This document shows, piece by piece, positions 1-59,696 of a stretch of 64,000 nucleotides of DNA. Each line of letters starts with the position of its first letter. Position 1 is the first letter of the stretch. Both the position numbers and the translations under genes were made by a program. The DNA comes from Engraulis encrasicolus (Eukaryota; Chordata; Actinopteri; Clupeiformes; Engraulidae), in assembly GCF_034702125.1 (NCBI RefSeq), contig NC_085872.1, positions 29,799,134 through 29,863,133 of the forward strand, given 5' to 3'. The notes beneath the pieces are model-generated. The model did no database searches. It saw nothing but the letters and a program-made list of their open reading frames with translations, and had not been told where the DNA came from.

Positions 1-514
1 CTGCAGTGCGGATCTACGGTGGAGTACGGTGGATGCACAGTACAGTGAGGGAGCCATTACAGTATCTCTCTCCCTCCATCTCCATCTCCATCTTAGGCCA
101 GACCCACTCAGCCTGTGTCCTCGGAGACACACTGTACGTATATATCTGCTGACTGGTTGCCTAGGCAACGCAAGGTAGCAAGTGGGAGCAAGTATTTACT
201 CAGTGTGTGTGTGTGCGTGTGCGTGTGCGTGCGTGTGTGTGTGTGTTTCATATTAAGTAATTTCTTTATTTTTTGCTGATGCATTGGAAGGTGGAAGGTG
301 GAAGGCATTGGGAGGCCTCAGCTTTCTGGCTATGTCTGAGGACAGGGAGGGAGGGGATCTCAGGACAGTTCTCCCCTGACCTCATGGCCCCCTGGCGAAG
401 CCTCATCACATCTATTTTAAGGCCGCACAGCTGAAGATGAGCTGAATAAGAGAAGACAAGTGCTCTGAAGTTACCGCCTTCATACAGTGCTTGCTTTCCC
501 GCTGGCCTTGTAGT
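1..514. other. Repeat-bearing non-coding DNA, no gene seen
   Basis: A GT/GC microsatellite runs from about 203 to 246. No exon or RNA gene was recognised. If vertebrate synteny held, snrpd1 would be the next neighbour on this side, but no Sm-D1 coding sequence was found here. Confidence 0.6.
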
Positions 515-726
515 AAGTGTTGCCAGATTGGGCAGTTTCCTGCCCAATTGGGCTGCCTAGGATGGCCATCTGTGGGTAAAAATGGTATATGGGCGGGTTT
601 TTCTGTCAAATTATGGCCATAGAAATCAACAGAATTTAGTTCAAATTGGGCGGGATTTATTGCTTCCAGACATTTTTTTTTGCATTTTCTTGAGCTGGAA
701 ATCATCAGTCTCACCTGGCAACCCTG
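515..726. mobile_element. Degenerate hAT-like non-autonomous element
   Basis: The ends are imperfect inverted repeats (AAGTGTTGCCAG at the left, CTGGCAACCCTG at the right). The flanks CTTGTAGT and CTTTTAAT match at 6 of 8 positions, as expected for an old 8-bp target duplication. It has no coding capacity. Confidence 0.55.
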
Positions 727-1866
727 CTTTTAATAAAAGGGGGAGGGGGGACACATTGAGCATTGAGGGGGCTGTATGACAACACAGTCAGGATGTTTTT
801 ATGGTGCCCATGAGGATGTTCATTAACAGTGCATTGGTGCAAAGTGATGACTTGGACAACCTTTGAATGGTACTGCAGGGAGGGTGTTCTATAGAAAGGT
901 ACCTTTTGCCTTATTTGTGGTAATTGGTTGGTGTTTAGCCATGAGGCCAAAGCGATTAGGTCCACCCACATACAACCACGTCACCTCACCCCACCCCACC
1001 CCACTTCACAATCCCTTACGGTTAACGTGAGGTGAATTAACCTAGTTTTCGACAATGGGCATTTCATTTCACAGCTGGGCCCAATTTCAAATCATGGAGA
1101 TAAACAATAAGCATGAGGATTATACATTTGCATCTGATCTGCATGCCTTGTGTAGTACTTCATGTACAGTATACACGCTCTGGGAAACTACACCACTAGC
1201 AATAATTCTCAACAGTGGTATTTGCATGATTCCGTTTCTAAGAATCTCAGAGTCAGGTTTACAGTAGCCGGACACATGACACGGGGCATCTTGACTGAGA
1301 GCCGGACTTTGTCCACAGCGACTTTTGTTGCTTTACACGTGTATATTTGTCAACACGGCCCTGGTTTGACGGTCACACACTCTCATTTCCCGCTTCAAGA
1401 TGACGATTGGACCCCTCGGTCCGTCCTATTTTGCATGGGCATGAAGGGCAGCCAATGAGCACGCGTGCAGAGGCAGACTGACCTTTCCTCCAGTTACTGC
1501 ACCTTGGCCATGAGTACTCCAACCAACTACCACTTACTAAAATCAGTTTCCCCACCACCACCACCTCTACCACCCCCCACCGCCACCATAAACATTCCCT
1601 CGTGCATGCACGCAACCATCTGTCTGAGAGCTCTGTGATGAGATTATATTTGAGGAGAGCACTGGGACAACGGGACATGGGAATGTGGCCAATCTGCCTC
1701 CCCCCCACCCCCGAACAGATGAGATGAGAGGGACAGAAAAAATACACATAGCATTCTACATGTACACGTGCATGAGGCGTATACACACACACACTCAGAC
1801 ACACATACTGTACACATATAAATAGACAAGCATACAAATGTATGTGCATGCATCAATGCACACATG

Positions 1867-1909
<43 letters not shown>

Positions 1910-2808
1910 AAGCATGCACACATGGGCATGCATGAACACACACACCTACATATATACACAGATGTAGGGCAAAAGGCGGATGTGGCACAAGGACATGCCA
2001 GTATTCACATCCTTCTCTCTCTCTCTCTCTCTCTCTACATCTACCTTTATTTCTCCCCTCTCTCTCTCTCATTACATTAGCATCGCTCTGTCTCTCTCTC
2101 TGTCCCTCCTGCTCCCCAACACTTGTGAGAGATATAGGCTCTAGCCAGGTGACCTTGCCTCTTGAGGCCACCCGGGGGCGGAATATGGCCGGGCCTCCCG
2201 TAAAGCCGATCCGGCCAACTCGCTTAGGAGGTCACCGTGTCACCACGACAGCTCACAGCTGGCTCAAGGCTAAAGCCTCCCTCCCCTTTTTTTTTTTTTT
2301 TTTTGGGAGTTCTTCCTCCCACTGGGATGGATGATCTCTTGGATGATTCCACAGTTTTATATAATTGTTTTTTTTTCTGATCTCCCTAAAACATTCTGTC
2401 CAGGCTAAAGAGTTCATCAAAACCTTTCATCCATGCTTGAACAGGTGCAGGCCCCTTAAAAACAAACAACAGTGTAACTGCATAAAAAACAGCAAAAACA
2501 ATTGCAATGTACGCAACTGTCCTACTTTCCACATTTTGCACAGACAGAATGGACAACACGGAATGTTTCAAAGACTTTTGTGGTTTATTTAAGACATGGG
2601 CATATATGCACATACAGTACAGTACATGTGCATGTAAACATATCATACCCAGGCTACATTTATACAGTACATCCTCTCGTATTAAAATCTTATTGCTGCA
2701 CATATTAAACACATCATCCTTTTACGGATCTATAAAAGGACTGACATTTCTGTTGAAGCTGTATGACCCTTGTGCTACAGTCAGGTGTTTTTAGATATGT
2801 AACATTTG
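727..2808. other. Non-coding DNA with small microsatellites; possible distal abhd3 3' end
   Basis: It contains an AC array at about 1868-1905 and short CT runs at about 2012-2105. A minus-strand AATAAA (plus-strand TTTATT) lies at 2584-2589. It is the nearest canonical poly(A) signal found downstream of the abhd3 stop and would imply a roughly 2.2-kb 3' UTR. No other gene was seen. Confidence 0.4.
2584..2589 (-). terminator. Candidate abhd3 polyadenylation signal
   Basis: AATAAA on the minus strand, about 2.2 kb past the abhd3 stop. No closer AATAAA or ATTAAA was found on that strand. There is no direct evidence of cleavage here, and the hexamer could be chance. Confidence 0.2.
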
Positions 2809-3113
2809 GGTAACACTTTACTTGACGCCGGTGTCATAAGCATGTCATTACAGTGTCGTAATAGTGTCATAATAGTGTCATGCATGTGTCATAAACATTA
2901 TGTCCATGTCATAAGCATTTTATGACTGTTGGCCTTAAGTGACATTCGGTGATGGCAAAGTCTTTGCCATCACCGAATGTCACTTAAGACCAACAATCAT
3001 AAAATGTTTATGACATGGACATAATGTTTATGACTTATCTATGACTGTGTCATGACACTATTATGACACTGTAATGACATGCTTATGACACCGGCGTCAA
3101 GTAAAGTGTTACC
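2809..3113. mobile_element. hAT-type foldback MITE with perfect 8-bp TSD
   Basis: This 305-bp element is almost entirely palindromic. Both ends read GGTAACACTTTACTTGACGC inward, and the arms run about 145 bases to a short centre near 2958-2967. It is flanked by perfect 8-bp duplications AACATTTG at 2801-2808 and 3114-3121. The 8-bp duplication points to hAT transposase. It has no ORF and is non-autonomous. Confidence 0.88.
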
Positions 3114-3121
3114 AACATTTG

Positions 3122-4470
3122 TAATATGGTTCTAGAAGAATCTGGGCACTGGTGAATCATGCTACTCGATAGTCCAAGAGCTAAGATGCAAGATGAGAGA
3201 TACATATATGTAGAATACATATATCCCACAAGGGGAAAAATGTCATGATGGTGCAAATGTCGATAGTGACATACTATGCATGACAAAGCAAATAACTTAC
3301 TACTGCACAGAGCTCTTCTGTAAAAAATAGCATTACTGTCTACTTCATTATTATAATAATCAGAATCTGTTAAGCCTGTAAAAGAGTGTTTGTGTAACTG
3401 TGGTGTCAACCTAATTCAGCAATATGCCAAAGGAATAGCAGAGTAGCATCAAGCTGGCATAGGTTTAAGGCTTTGCCGACCTGTCAGCAAGGAGAAGAGT
3501 ATCTAGTATCTACTCACGTCATAATTATCTGTGAATTTACTGTATGTGGACTTAACATTTGCAAAACGTCAAGGTCTCTGCGTGGAAAGTTCGAGGTATT
3601 GGGGCCATAACTAAAAATAGTGCAATTCCACATTCTTTGTCAGTACTTGTTTATAAGTATATCCAAGACATAACTGTACACTCAAAAGCTACTTTATGTG
3701 CGCACAGCTTGAATGAGTGGGGGAAAGAAAGTGCATGCAGAGAACATAAATAGTGTGGTCTATCAGATAAAACATTTCTCTCTTTTTTTCATTTTAAGAA
3801 CAGACATGGACATACATGAGTTAATAAATTAAATCCCTGAGGACTACGGAAGCTACTCTACAGACATGATATGAAAGTGACAGTTTAGTGTGAACCTCAC
3901 AAGGCTGAGCGTGGCTCCGTGTGCACTTCTAAAATTGTCAAACCACAGGATGATTCCTTTCTGGTTGTCTCTGGATTTCTCTATCTAGGTCCTGGTCCTT
4001 TCCCTGGTGTCTAAAGGTTCTTGTCCAATTTAGTTCAGTCTGATGTCACGGCCAATTCAGCTGGTTCTGATATCATCTCTGGTAGTAGTTGGTTCTTATA
4101 CGCACGTCTTCTGACAATCTCGGTCTGAACTATGACGGAAGGCATAAATGGGAACACTGAAAAGGCATAGTATGAACGGAAACAGAAAGGAATCTGAACA
4201 ACATCTACGACTTGACGACATGAAGAGAAAAAATGAAGACATGGACCAGACTTGAAGTGCCAAAATAAACAACATAACAAGAAACAATTGACGAAAACAA
4301 AAAAAAGACAGACAAAACAAATATACAAAACAAAAACAGACTAACAGCATGAACTCTATTTTCTTTTAAAACAGAATGTGCCCTTAGAAACTCTTTCATT
4401 TGGAAATGTACATTTTTTGCTCATGGCAAAGGGGGAATGGTAGGGACTGGAGGTGCTGTTGCCATAGGGG
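3122..4470. other. Non-coding DNA, nothing recognised
   Basis: AT-rich sequence downstream of abhd3 with no convincing exon, RNA gene or repeat boundary. It may be transcribed as abhd3 3' UTR if the distal poly(A) signal is used. Confidence 0.5.
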
Positions 4471-4784
4471 GGTGGGGAGCAAGGGGGCAGGGATGGGGAT
4501 GGGGATGGGGATGGGGATGGGAGTGGGGATGGGGATCAAGGGGGCAGGGATGGGGATGGGGAGGGGGATGGGGATGGGGATGGGGATGGGGATGGGGATA
4601 GGGGTCGGGGTGGGGGTGGGGAGCAAGCGAGCAGGGATGGGGATGGGGATGGGATGGGGATGGGGATGGGGATGGGGAGGAACGGGGCAGGGATGGGGAT
4701 GGGGATGGGGATGGGGATGGGGATGGGGAGGAAGGGAGCAGGGATGGGGATGGGGATGGGGATGGGGGTGGGGATGGGGGATAG
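4471..4784. repeat. GGGGAT hexamer array with higher-order spacers (G-quadruplex type)
   Basis: Runs of GGGGAT on the plus strand are broken by related spacers of the form GAGCAAGGGGGCAGGG near 4477, 4535, 4621, 4677 and 4729, giving about five blocks. Runs of four G's with two-base loops fit the G-quadruplex rule on the plus strand, the abhd3 template. The array ends about 9 bases from the abhd3 stop codon, so the transcript carries CCCCAT repeats at the very start of its 3' UTR. Confidence 0.9.
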
Positions 4785-4792
4785 GTACAATG

Positions 4793-19212
<14,420 letters not shown>

Positions 19213-19319
19213 TGCCAGGTCCCTGTTACCTCGCGCTTTTGATAGCTGCGGAGACAATCAGACGCCACTGTGCCGGATTCGTTTCCAATTGAGCAGAGGA
19301 GAGTCAAGGGGACCGCTGC

Positions 19320-19327
19320 TATATAAA
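19320..19327 (-). promoter_or_regulatory. Possible TATA element for abhd3
   Basis: TATATAAA on the plus strand (TTTATATA on the minus strand), 108 bases upstream of the abhd3 ATG. Position and composition suit a TATA box, but its better-matching orientation is the plus strand, so this is tentative. Confidence 0.25.
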
Positions 19328-20639
<1,312 letters not shown>

Positions 20640-21040
20640 TGCATGTCACACGTGTCACATTTTCACGATTTGTAATGCAGTGTAATTAAAATAATTTCAT
20701 TAGTGATTTAATTGCCACTTACTTACTCTTACTTAATCACTTTAAGCAAAAGACCGTAGAAAATCCAGTAATCACTTGCTCAATGTAATCCTACTAGAAT
20801 GCCTCTTAAGTAATGTCCAGTTGGATGTTTTTCTACAGGTCCTGCTCCTAATTTACATGAGTTGAAATCAATGCTCCTGAGGCAGCTTTCTGTGTATTAT
20901 ACTGTCCATACCGGTTGTAGGATCATAGTAGCCCACCCCTTCTGTAGCACCACCCCCTCTATGCCACAATTTCATATTTAACTAAGTGGCGTAACGTGCT
21001 GCTAACCTCAACCAAAGTAAAAAGCACCTGGGTGCTCGAT

Positions 21041-21191
21041 ACAAAATAAAGAGAAGAGCACAGCACTCCAAGTACTGTGTTTTATTGCCGGTCAGTTTTG
21101 TGTTTTATTGTTTCGGTGTCAGGCAAACCGAAATGTCTGACGGGCAATAAACCACAAAACTTGGAGTGCTGTCCTCTTCTCTTTATTTTGT
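21041..21191. mobile_element. Foldback element, about 150 bp
   Basis: The left arm ACAAAATAAAGAGAAGAGCA is the inverse complement of the right arm ending CTTTATTTTGT, with a few mismatches over about 50 bases (both carry GCACTCCAAGT or its complement). No clear target duplication was seen. Confidence 0.65.
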
Positions 21192-21644
21192 ACAATTTCA
21201 CATTTACAAATAGTTATACTCTGAACTCTGAAGGTTTAATAACAACAAAGAAAACTTGGTTACATGTCTTTGGCCTTCAAGTGGGTATTCTGGCTGGCCA
21301 CACAATTTAATTTCGTTTCGTTTCTTTTTGTCCCCCTCCATATCCATAGACGTCTCCGGATTTTTTTTAGTTCAAGGAACGTCTATTAGCAAAATGTTCA
21401 GAAAACTATTGCACGGATCTAATAGCCCAGTTAGATCTGTAAGGCTAAGATTACATGTGTGTCCAAAATCACCCATCTGTGTTAGTACGGTTATCTACTT
21501 CGCTAGTACAGAGTACTATGAGCCAAGCTTTTAAAGCTGAAGCGCAGGTAAAAAAGAGCAGGTGAAGCATTGATGGGGGTGGGGGGCTAGCTGGATGTAA
21601 AAATAACTCACTCCCAATTTATGTCAAAACTTGAGAGCCATGGT

Positions 21645-21662
21645 GTGTGTGTGTGTGCGTGT

Positions 21663-21736
<74 letters not shown>
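21645..21736. repeat. GT/GC microsatellite
   Basis: GT repeats with an internal GCGCGCGCGCG run. It abuts the 3' end of the LINE remnant on its right. Confidence 0.95.
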
Positions 21737-21737
<1 letters not shown>

Positions 21738-21739
21738 AT

Positions 21740-22560
21740 GACCGAATTGTGGATCTCATCACCAGTGCTGGTGGACCACCACTCTTCTCTGACCATGTTG
21801 TCTTACTGAGTCAGAAGCTGTCTCAGCTTGGGGTGGAGTTGTCAGTTATGGGAGGGAGGGGATGGTGTTCAGCATCCTGATGGCCTGGTGGATGAAGCTG
21901 TTGGTGAGTCTGGTGGTTCTGGACCAAAGGCTCCTGTACCTCTTTCCAGAGGGCAGCAGGCTGGACAAGGCTGTGTGCTGGGTGAGTCACATCTCTCATG
22001 ATTGTGAGTACTTTTTGCAGGAGATGTATCGCAGGGAGGGCACGGGTGAATTGATGATCTTCTCAGCTGTGTTCAGTATACGCTGCGGGGATCTCCTGTT
22101 GTAGTCAGGGCTGTGCAGCTCCTGACCTAGGGTTAGGGTTAGCTCCTGACCCATAGAGGCAGTTGGTGAGGATGCTCTCAAGGGTCCCTCTGTAGAACAT
22201 GGACATGATGGGTGGTGCATGGGGTACTGCTGTGCCTCCGTTTGCACAGGAAGTAAAGCCGTTGCTGGACTTTCTTGGCCAATGATGTGGTGTTGGTGGC
22301 CCTGGAGATGTACTCGCTGATGTGCACTCCAAGGAATTTTTGTGCTGCTCACTCTCTCCACAGCAGCACCATCGATGGTCAGTGGCAGGTTTTGGCTGTG
22401 ACCTCTCTGGATGTTGACAACAATCTCCTTTGTCTTGCTGACGTTCTGCAGATATTTCTGTGTGTAGCATTTTTTTGGTTTCTTGATGCCTCGTTCCCGC
22501 TGCATCTTGTGGACTTTCCCTATCAGCCATGGCTTCTGGTTGGCGGCCTTAATGTGTGAA
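21740..22560 (-). pseudogene. Degenerate L2/Rex-like LINE reverse transcriptase (C-terminal end)
   Basis: Translations of the minus strand in several frames recover pieces typical of the C-terminal end of fish L2/Rex-like LINE proteins: KTKEIVVNIQRGHSQNLPLT, IDGAAVERVSSTK, MFYRGTLESILTNCLYG and ILNTAEKII. The frames are interrupted by shifts, so no intact protein exists. The element is 5'-truncated near 22560. A short tandem GGTTAG-like stretch at about 22130-22142 is an internal duplication. Confidence 0.8.
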
Positions 22561-22658
22561 GTTGGCAATGTTTTCTTTATCCCTGATGTGTAGCCTCTGA
22601 GAAATATTTGAATCATGTAAATGTAAATCAAATGGCGGGTTCAAATAAAAGAATTCAA

Positions 22659-22659
<1 letters not shown>

Positions 22660-22703
<44 letters not shown>

Positions 22704-22718
22704 TGCGTGTGTGTGTGT
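22660..22718. repeat. GT/GC microsatellite
   Basis: About ten GT units followed by GTGC repeats and more GT units. Confidence 0.93.
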
Positions 22719-23035
22719 CCACATTCATTTCAACGGACAGTTATTTGTAACTGCAACACTCAGCAAATGTTTAGCAGAGGCTTTCAGAGTGTTTCATTGT
22801 TTATTTCTTCTTCCTTTGACATTAACTTGTGTGCGTAGATGCGTAGGCCCTATGTGTGTAGATTATGACCTTTTGTCTGCAGAGATGCAGTACATGGCGG
22901 TACAATCCTCAAGGACTGTATGGCTACGGATTGCATGTAATGCATTCTTTTGAAAACTGTAATTGGTTACAATGGTAAATCAGAAGTTCAAGACCAATAA
23001 GTCTGAACAAGGTATTCATTGTAACAGAGTATGTC

Positions 23036-23184
23036 TCTGCCGTGGCCTAGGCACTGGGTTACTGTGCCAGCGACCCGGCTTTGATACCCACCTGGGTCAT
23101 TTGCCGATCCTTCCTCGTCTCTATCTCCCCACTCATTTCCTGTCTCTTCTCCACTGTCCTATCAAACATAAAGGCGAAAAAAAT

Positions 23185-23222
<38 letters not shown>
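23036..23222 (+). mobile_element. tRNA-derived SINE (family A) with (TA)n tail
   Basis: The tRNA-like head (GTGGCCTAGGCACTGGG, then the B-box-like GGCTTTGATACCC) is followed by a C/T-rich body (CACTCATTTCCTGTCTCTTC) and CATAAAGGCGAAAA. A TA array of about 17 units follows at 23188-23222. Same family as the SINE in abhd3 intron 8. Confidence 0.75.
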
Positions 23223-23224
<2 letters not shown>

Positions 23225-23661
23225 TAAGAATACATAATTGTAACGGAGTAGTGTAGGCCTAAATATGATTTCACATATACCAGTATTTGTGGCATTTTAC
23301 TCTGTAGTTATATATATTTTATTACCATTCAACTGCAGCGAATGTAAGCCACACAGGTCACAATGCGCCACAAAGTCCTTGCATTGCAATGATACTTGAA
23401 CTTTGACTTATTTTCTTAGTAGCTGGGGACATAGGGAACCCATGGAACCTCTAAAAGTTCTCTGGGAAGCCTTGCAGGAATCCCTGGGTTCTTCCAAGAA
23501 ATTGGTGCCTTTCTTGTCCTAGTAGAGGCGCCTGCTTGCAAGAATAGCAAACCATCTTGTGGTTCCTCTGAGAACTGTGAGGGGTTCCCCCACAGTGGCA
23601 ACTGGAACCTCCAAATTTTAGTGTAGATGCTCAGTTGGTGGTGATCACATTAAGGATCACA
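23223..23661. other. Intergenic DNA, nothing recognised
   Basis: No gene seen. An open minus-strand frame at 23416-23601 has no recognisable family and looks incidental. Confidence 0.4.
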
Positions 23662-23665
23662 TTAA

Positions 23666-24970
23666 CCCTTGTGTTGTGTTCATAAGCTGCATACACCTGT
23701 GGTGTGCGGGTCATTTTTGACCCGTGATAACAAAACTCAGCTATAAAATACCTAAAAACACTAGTTATCATCAAATATTGTTTTTCATCTCATGGCTAAC
23801 TTGGTATGTATTCATATCCATGGAAATATTACTTGATGTATTCATCTTTTTGACTTTAAAGATCTTTTATCTTACATTATGCAAATCGTTTTTGATGACC
23901 AAAACTATCAAAATCTGCATAAATTCACTATTAATACCTCTCAAAGTGATACAATTAGTGATTATGTTGTCCATGTATTACAGCTGATATGAGAGTACAA
24001 CAATCCCCAAATTTATTTTATTAGTTTTTCTCTAATATTAAAAAATATCATCAAGAGTGGCATTTGCGGTGTTCGGGTCCAAACCAACCCAAAGAGATTT
24101 ATAGCAGGATAAAGACCAAATGTCAACTAAATTAGTTTTTCAGTGCATAAAATTAATGTTTAAATATGTTGACTTGGTGTTTTTCAATATTTATATGATT
24201 TTAGTGTGGTAAATATACAAAATAACAATTCTGTCAGAGTCACAGCTATTCCGCCAATCTAATGCAAAGGTATTGGAAATGAACACCTCAATGAACATGA
24301 AAAAAGTCACACTATTCATCTGAATCCCCTATGCCATGAACATGGACCATTATGTCATTGCCACATCAACTTTATGGAACGTATAAGACCAGTTCTACAG
24401 GTTTGGGTGCCATTATGAATTTTTGATACGTTTTTTGGAAAAAATAATGTGCAAAAGTGTATTTTGCAAACAAATGTGCAAAAAATCTCATTATATAATG
24501 CAGAAATGGATTCCCTGACCATGGAAACATATGAGTAGACACCAGAAATACATCTGTACTCCTTTCACAACAGGAGATATGACATATTGTAGTGTATGGG
24601 ACTGTCCGGCGGCCATATTGGATTTGTAATATCAAAAAAGCTGGCAAAAAAAGTTCAGGCAAGAAATATGTTTTCCTCACCATAAATCACCAAACTGAAG
24701 ACAAAGGGCAACCAACAGCTTTTCAGAAAGGCATACAACAACCAAAAATCTATACCGGGTCAATTTTGACCCCCGAACACCACAGATGTAACTTTTTTTT
24801 TTTTTGGACCTTTAAAATTTACTAAAATGATAAAACATATTTTTTTTGTGTTGAAATGATTGTGACTGAGGATTAGATGAAGCCTTATTCCAAGAAAATA
24901 AAGGAAAGTGTGTTTGTTTCACACTAAAACTTGAAAACGGGTCAAAAATGACCCGAACACAACATAAGGG
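23666..24970. mobile_element. piggyBac-like non-autonomous element (1.3 kb)
   Basis: It is flanked by TTAA at 23662-23665 and 24971-24974. The termini CCCTTGTGTTGTGTTC and its inverse CCCTTATGTTGTGTTC differ at one base, and CCC(T) ends with TTAA targets fit piggyBac. Subterminal GGGTCATTTTTGACCC palindromes sit near both ends, with diverged copies near 24075 and 24770. The interior is AT-rich with no transposase frame. Confidence 0.82.
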
Positions 24971-24974
24971 TTAA

Positions 24975-26154
24975 TCATTGAAATCATGTTTCGACGGTGA
25001 AACATCTTCATCAGAGGGTAACATAGATGTTGAAGTGTCACACTCAACATCTATGTGACATGTCAGGTAAACTTGTCAGGTAAACAGATTAAAACTTTTA
25101 CATCTCTGAAACAAAAGAAACTTGACGACTCGATATAACTTCAGGCATAATGAACAATGTCATACATTTATTTTGAAATACGATGTTTGGTTAAATAAAC
25201 AATGAATGCCTTCTCCACGTGAAAAGACAAAATTGTGAAGTGACTTATGCCTATACATTCATAATTTGTTTATTCAATTAAATTGCAAAAAAAAGAAGCA
25301 GTGCAGTGCACAGTTAGACACACGTAGGCACTGCCTGCACGAGGTCTGTGCTTTTGTGTTACATGTGCAAGACAGGTTTGATTGTCCGCTTTTGAAGGTC
25401 TGTTTTTAAAAGTGTAATTACATTAGGTTTTGCGACTTAGCAGCACCCTCAAAAGTGCAATATAATGTTTGATTGATTGCCCCCCTGAAGATCAGTTTGT
25501 AAATGTGTTTTTACTGTAAGTCATTGACATAGGCTACAGGTATATACGTCAATGGTGTAATTACATTATGGCTGTGACTGCCATTTTGCGACACCTCTAG
25601 AAGTGCAATTTAAACAGTACATAGGCCCCTATCGCAATATACAGTACACAGTATAACTGTAGGCCTACGTGTTGCTATCAGCTCTGTATCATGCGTAAAG
25701 ACGATGTTAGCAAGCGAGACAGGTGGTGTGTGGTTTGACCCTGGTGTGTGATTCCTTTCAGACGGAAGGAATGAGAGCAGTTCATGGCACGTGGCTGTCC
25801 CTGGTGTTTCGCCAACACACTGGGTAAAAGACGTCAGAGGGACACGTTGGTTTGCCCTCAACTTTTTTGGCAGCTACTTTACAGTCCTCTGTAAAAATTT
25901 GCCACCCTCAGCAGTCATAGACGTGCCGCCTACAGCATGGCCCACCCTGTAAGGTGCTGCAGCCCTTAGTGTCTAAGCTGCCTATGTCTGCCTAAATGTC
26001 TGATGATGGTGTTGAGTAGAGTAGGCCTAGTAGGCCTACTTATAGTGCACCAAGCAAGCGATGTGATACTTTCAGCCAATATTAAACATAAACCAGGGTT
26101 CATGGTTACTAGATTGGAATGGATCCCCTCATGAGCTCAACACTTTCAATAGTC
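24975..26154. other. Intergenic DNA, nothing recognised
   Basis: A 13-base perfect inverted repeat with a 10-base loop (ACATAGATGTTGA) lies at 25021-25056. Otherwise no repeat boundary or gene was recognised. Confidence 0.45.
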
Positions 26155-26480
26155 AAGTCAAGTCAAGTCAAGTAGGTTTTATTGTCAATTTCTTTACATG
26201 CACTGGTCATACAAAGAATTTGAAATTACATTTCTTGCTTTCCCATACAGACATAGACTAAATCTAGGTAAGGACATAGACAGTATAGACATAGAGAGTA
26301 CTTATACATGGACTTAAGACAGTATGGACATAGACAGTGCTCATACAGACATTTAAAGTGCAAGACTGGACAACAGAAGACTTGTAGAGGACATACATTA
26401 AGAGGTATTGTTGTGCTTTTGTGCTTTTCCTAAAAGGTCCTTTATAGCGTTCTGACATGGTAATAGTAGCATTTGAAGAA
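26155..26480 (-). mobile_element. LINE 3' end with (ACTTG)n tail
   Basis: Read on the minus strand, TTGACAATAAAACCTACTTG runs into ACTTG pentamers, the arrangement of a fish LINE 3' end. The upstream part is a 3'-UTR-like sequence with repeated CATAGACAGTAT motifs and no coding frame. Confidence 0.6.
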
Positions 26481-26669
26481 AAATAAATATTAAAAAGGTC
26501 TGTCTCTAGTACAGCCCTGGGCAATTATTTGTAGATGATGGGAAGTAAGTTGCTTTCAACAATTTTGCAACATGCATAAATGCACAAGCTAAGTCACATA
26601 GATTTGATTTCTATAGTAGGCCTATTGTATTTAAGTATAGCCTTAATCAAAATATGCAAATTCATTCGG

Positions 26670-59222
<32,553 letters not shown>

Positions 59223-59266
59223 GTACGTACCCATACTGTATATACTGTACACGCACATACATTTAA

Positions 59267-59696
59267 CCCATTTAAGCCCAAGACACCTGCAACAAAATGC
59301 CTTCTGAATGCCTAGGTCATTTTTGGGGAAAAGGTGCCCTCAGCCTATAAAAACCTAAATATCTTAGCCTCCGGTTTTTTTTACGTTGTTTATTTTACCT
59401 TTATTTAACCAGAGAAAAAAAATCACATTGAGATAGGAATCTCTTTTTCAAGTGAGCTCTGGCCAAGGCAGCAGCACAGAAAGGATTAAAATGGATGTAA
59501 AGATACACACAAAAAAATGAAATAAGTTGCATTTAAAAGCGAGGACCCTCATCTTGCCATAGAATGTGTTCCTTCAGCTCTGACATACCCACAGTTTTAA
59601 TGGAAAGCTCAAATCTCAAGAGCCTGAATGCAGCGTCTATGACGCTCCAGGCGCCCAGGTCAATACAGCGTATATGCAGCATCAGGCTTAAATGGG
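59267..59696. mobile_element. piggyBac-like MITE, mib1 intron 12
   Basis: Ends CCCATTTAAGCC and GGCTTAAATGGG are perfect inverse complements, flanked by TTAA at 59263-59266 and 59697-59700. The interior contains GGGGAAAAGGTGCCCTCAGC, shared with the fragment near 63300-63383. Confidence 0.75.

Noticed and set aside
1..4470. snrpd1 as the next syntenic neighbour of abhd3
   Set aside because: No Sm domain or Gly-Arg-rich C-terminal coding sequence was found on either strand.
19213..19257. Fifteen-residue N-terminal extension of abhd3 starting at TTG
   Set aside because: The frame has no upstream ATG before the TGA at 19258-19260; ATG at 19212 matches the family start.
22128..22145. Telomere-like TAGGGTTAGGGTTAG stretch
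   Set aside because: Only about two and a half units inside a LINE remnant; too short for an interstitial telomere.
24372..24683. 103-residue minus-strand open frame
   Set aside because: It lies within the piggyBac-like element and shows no transposase or other motif; AT-rich chance frame.
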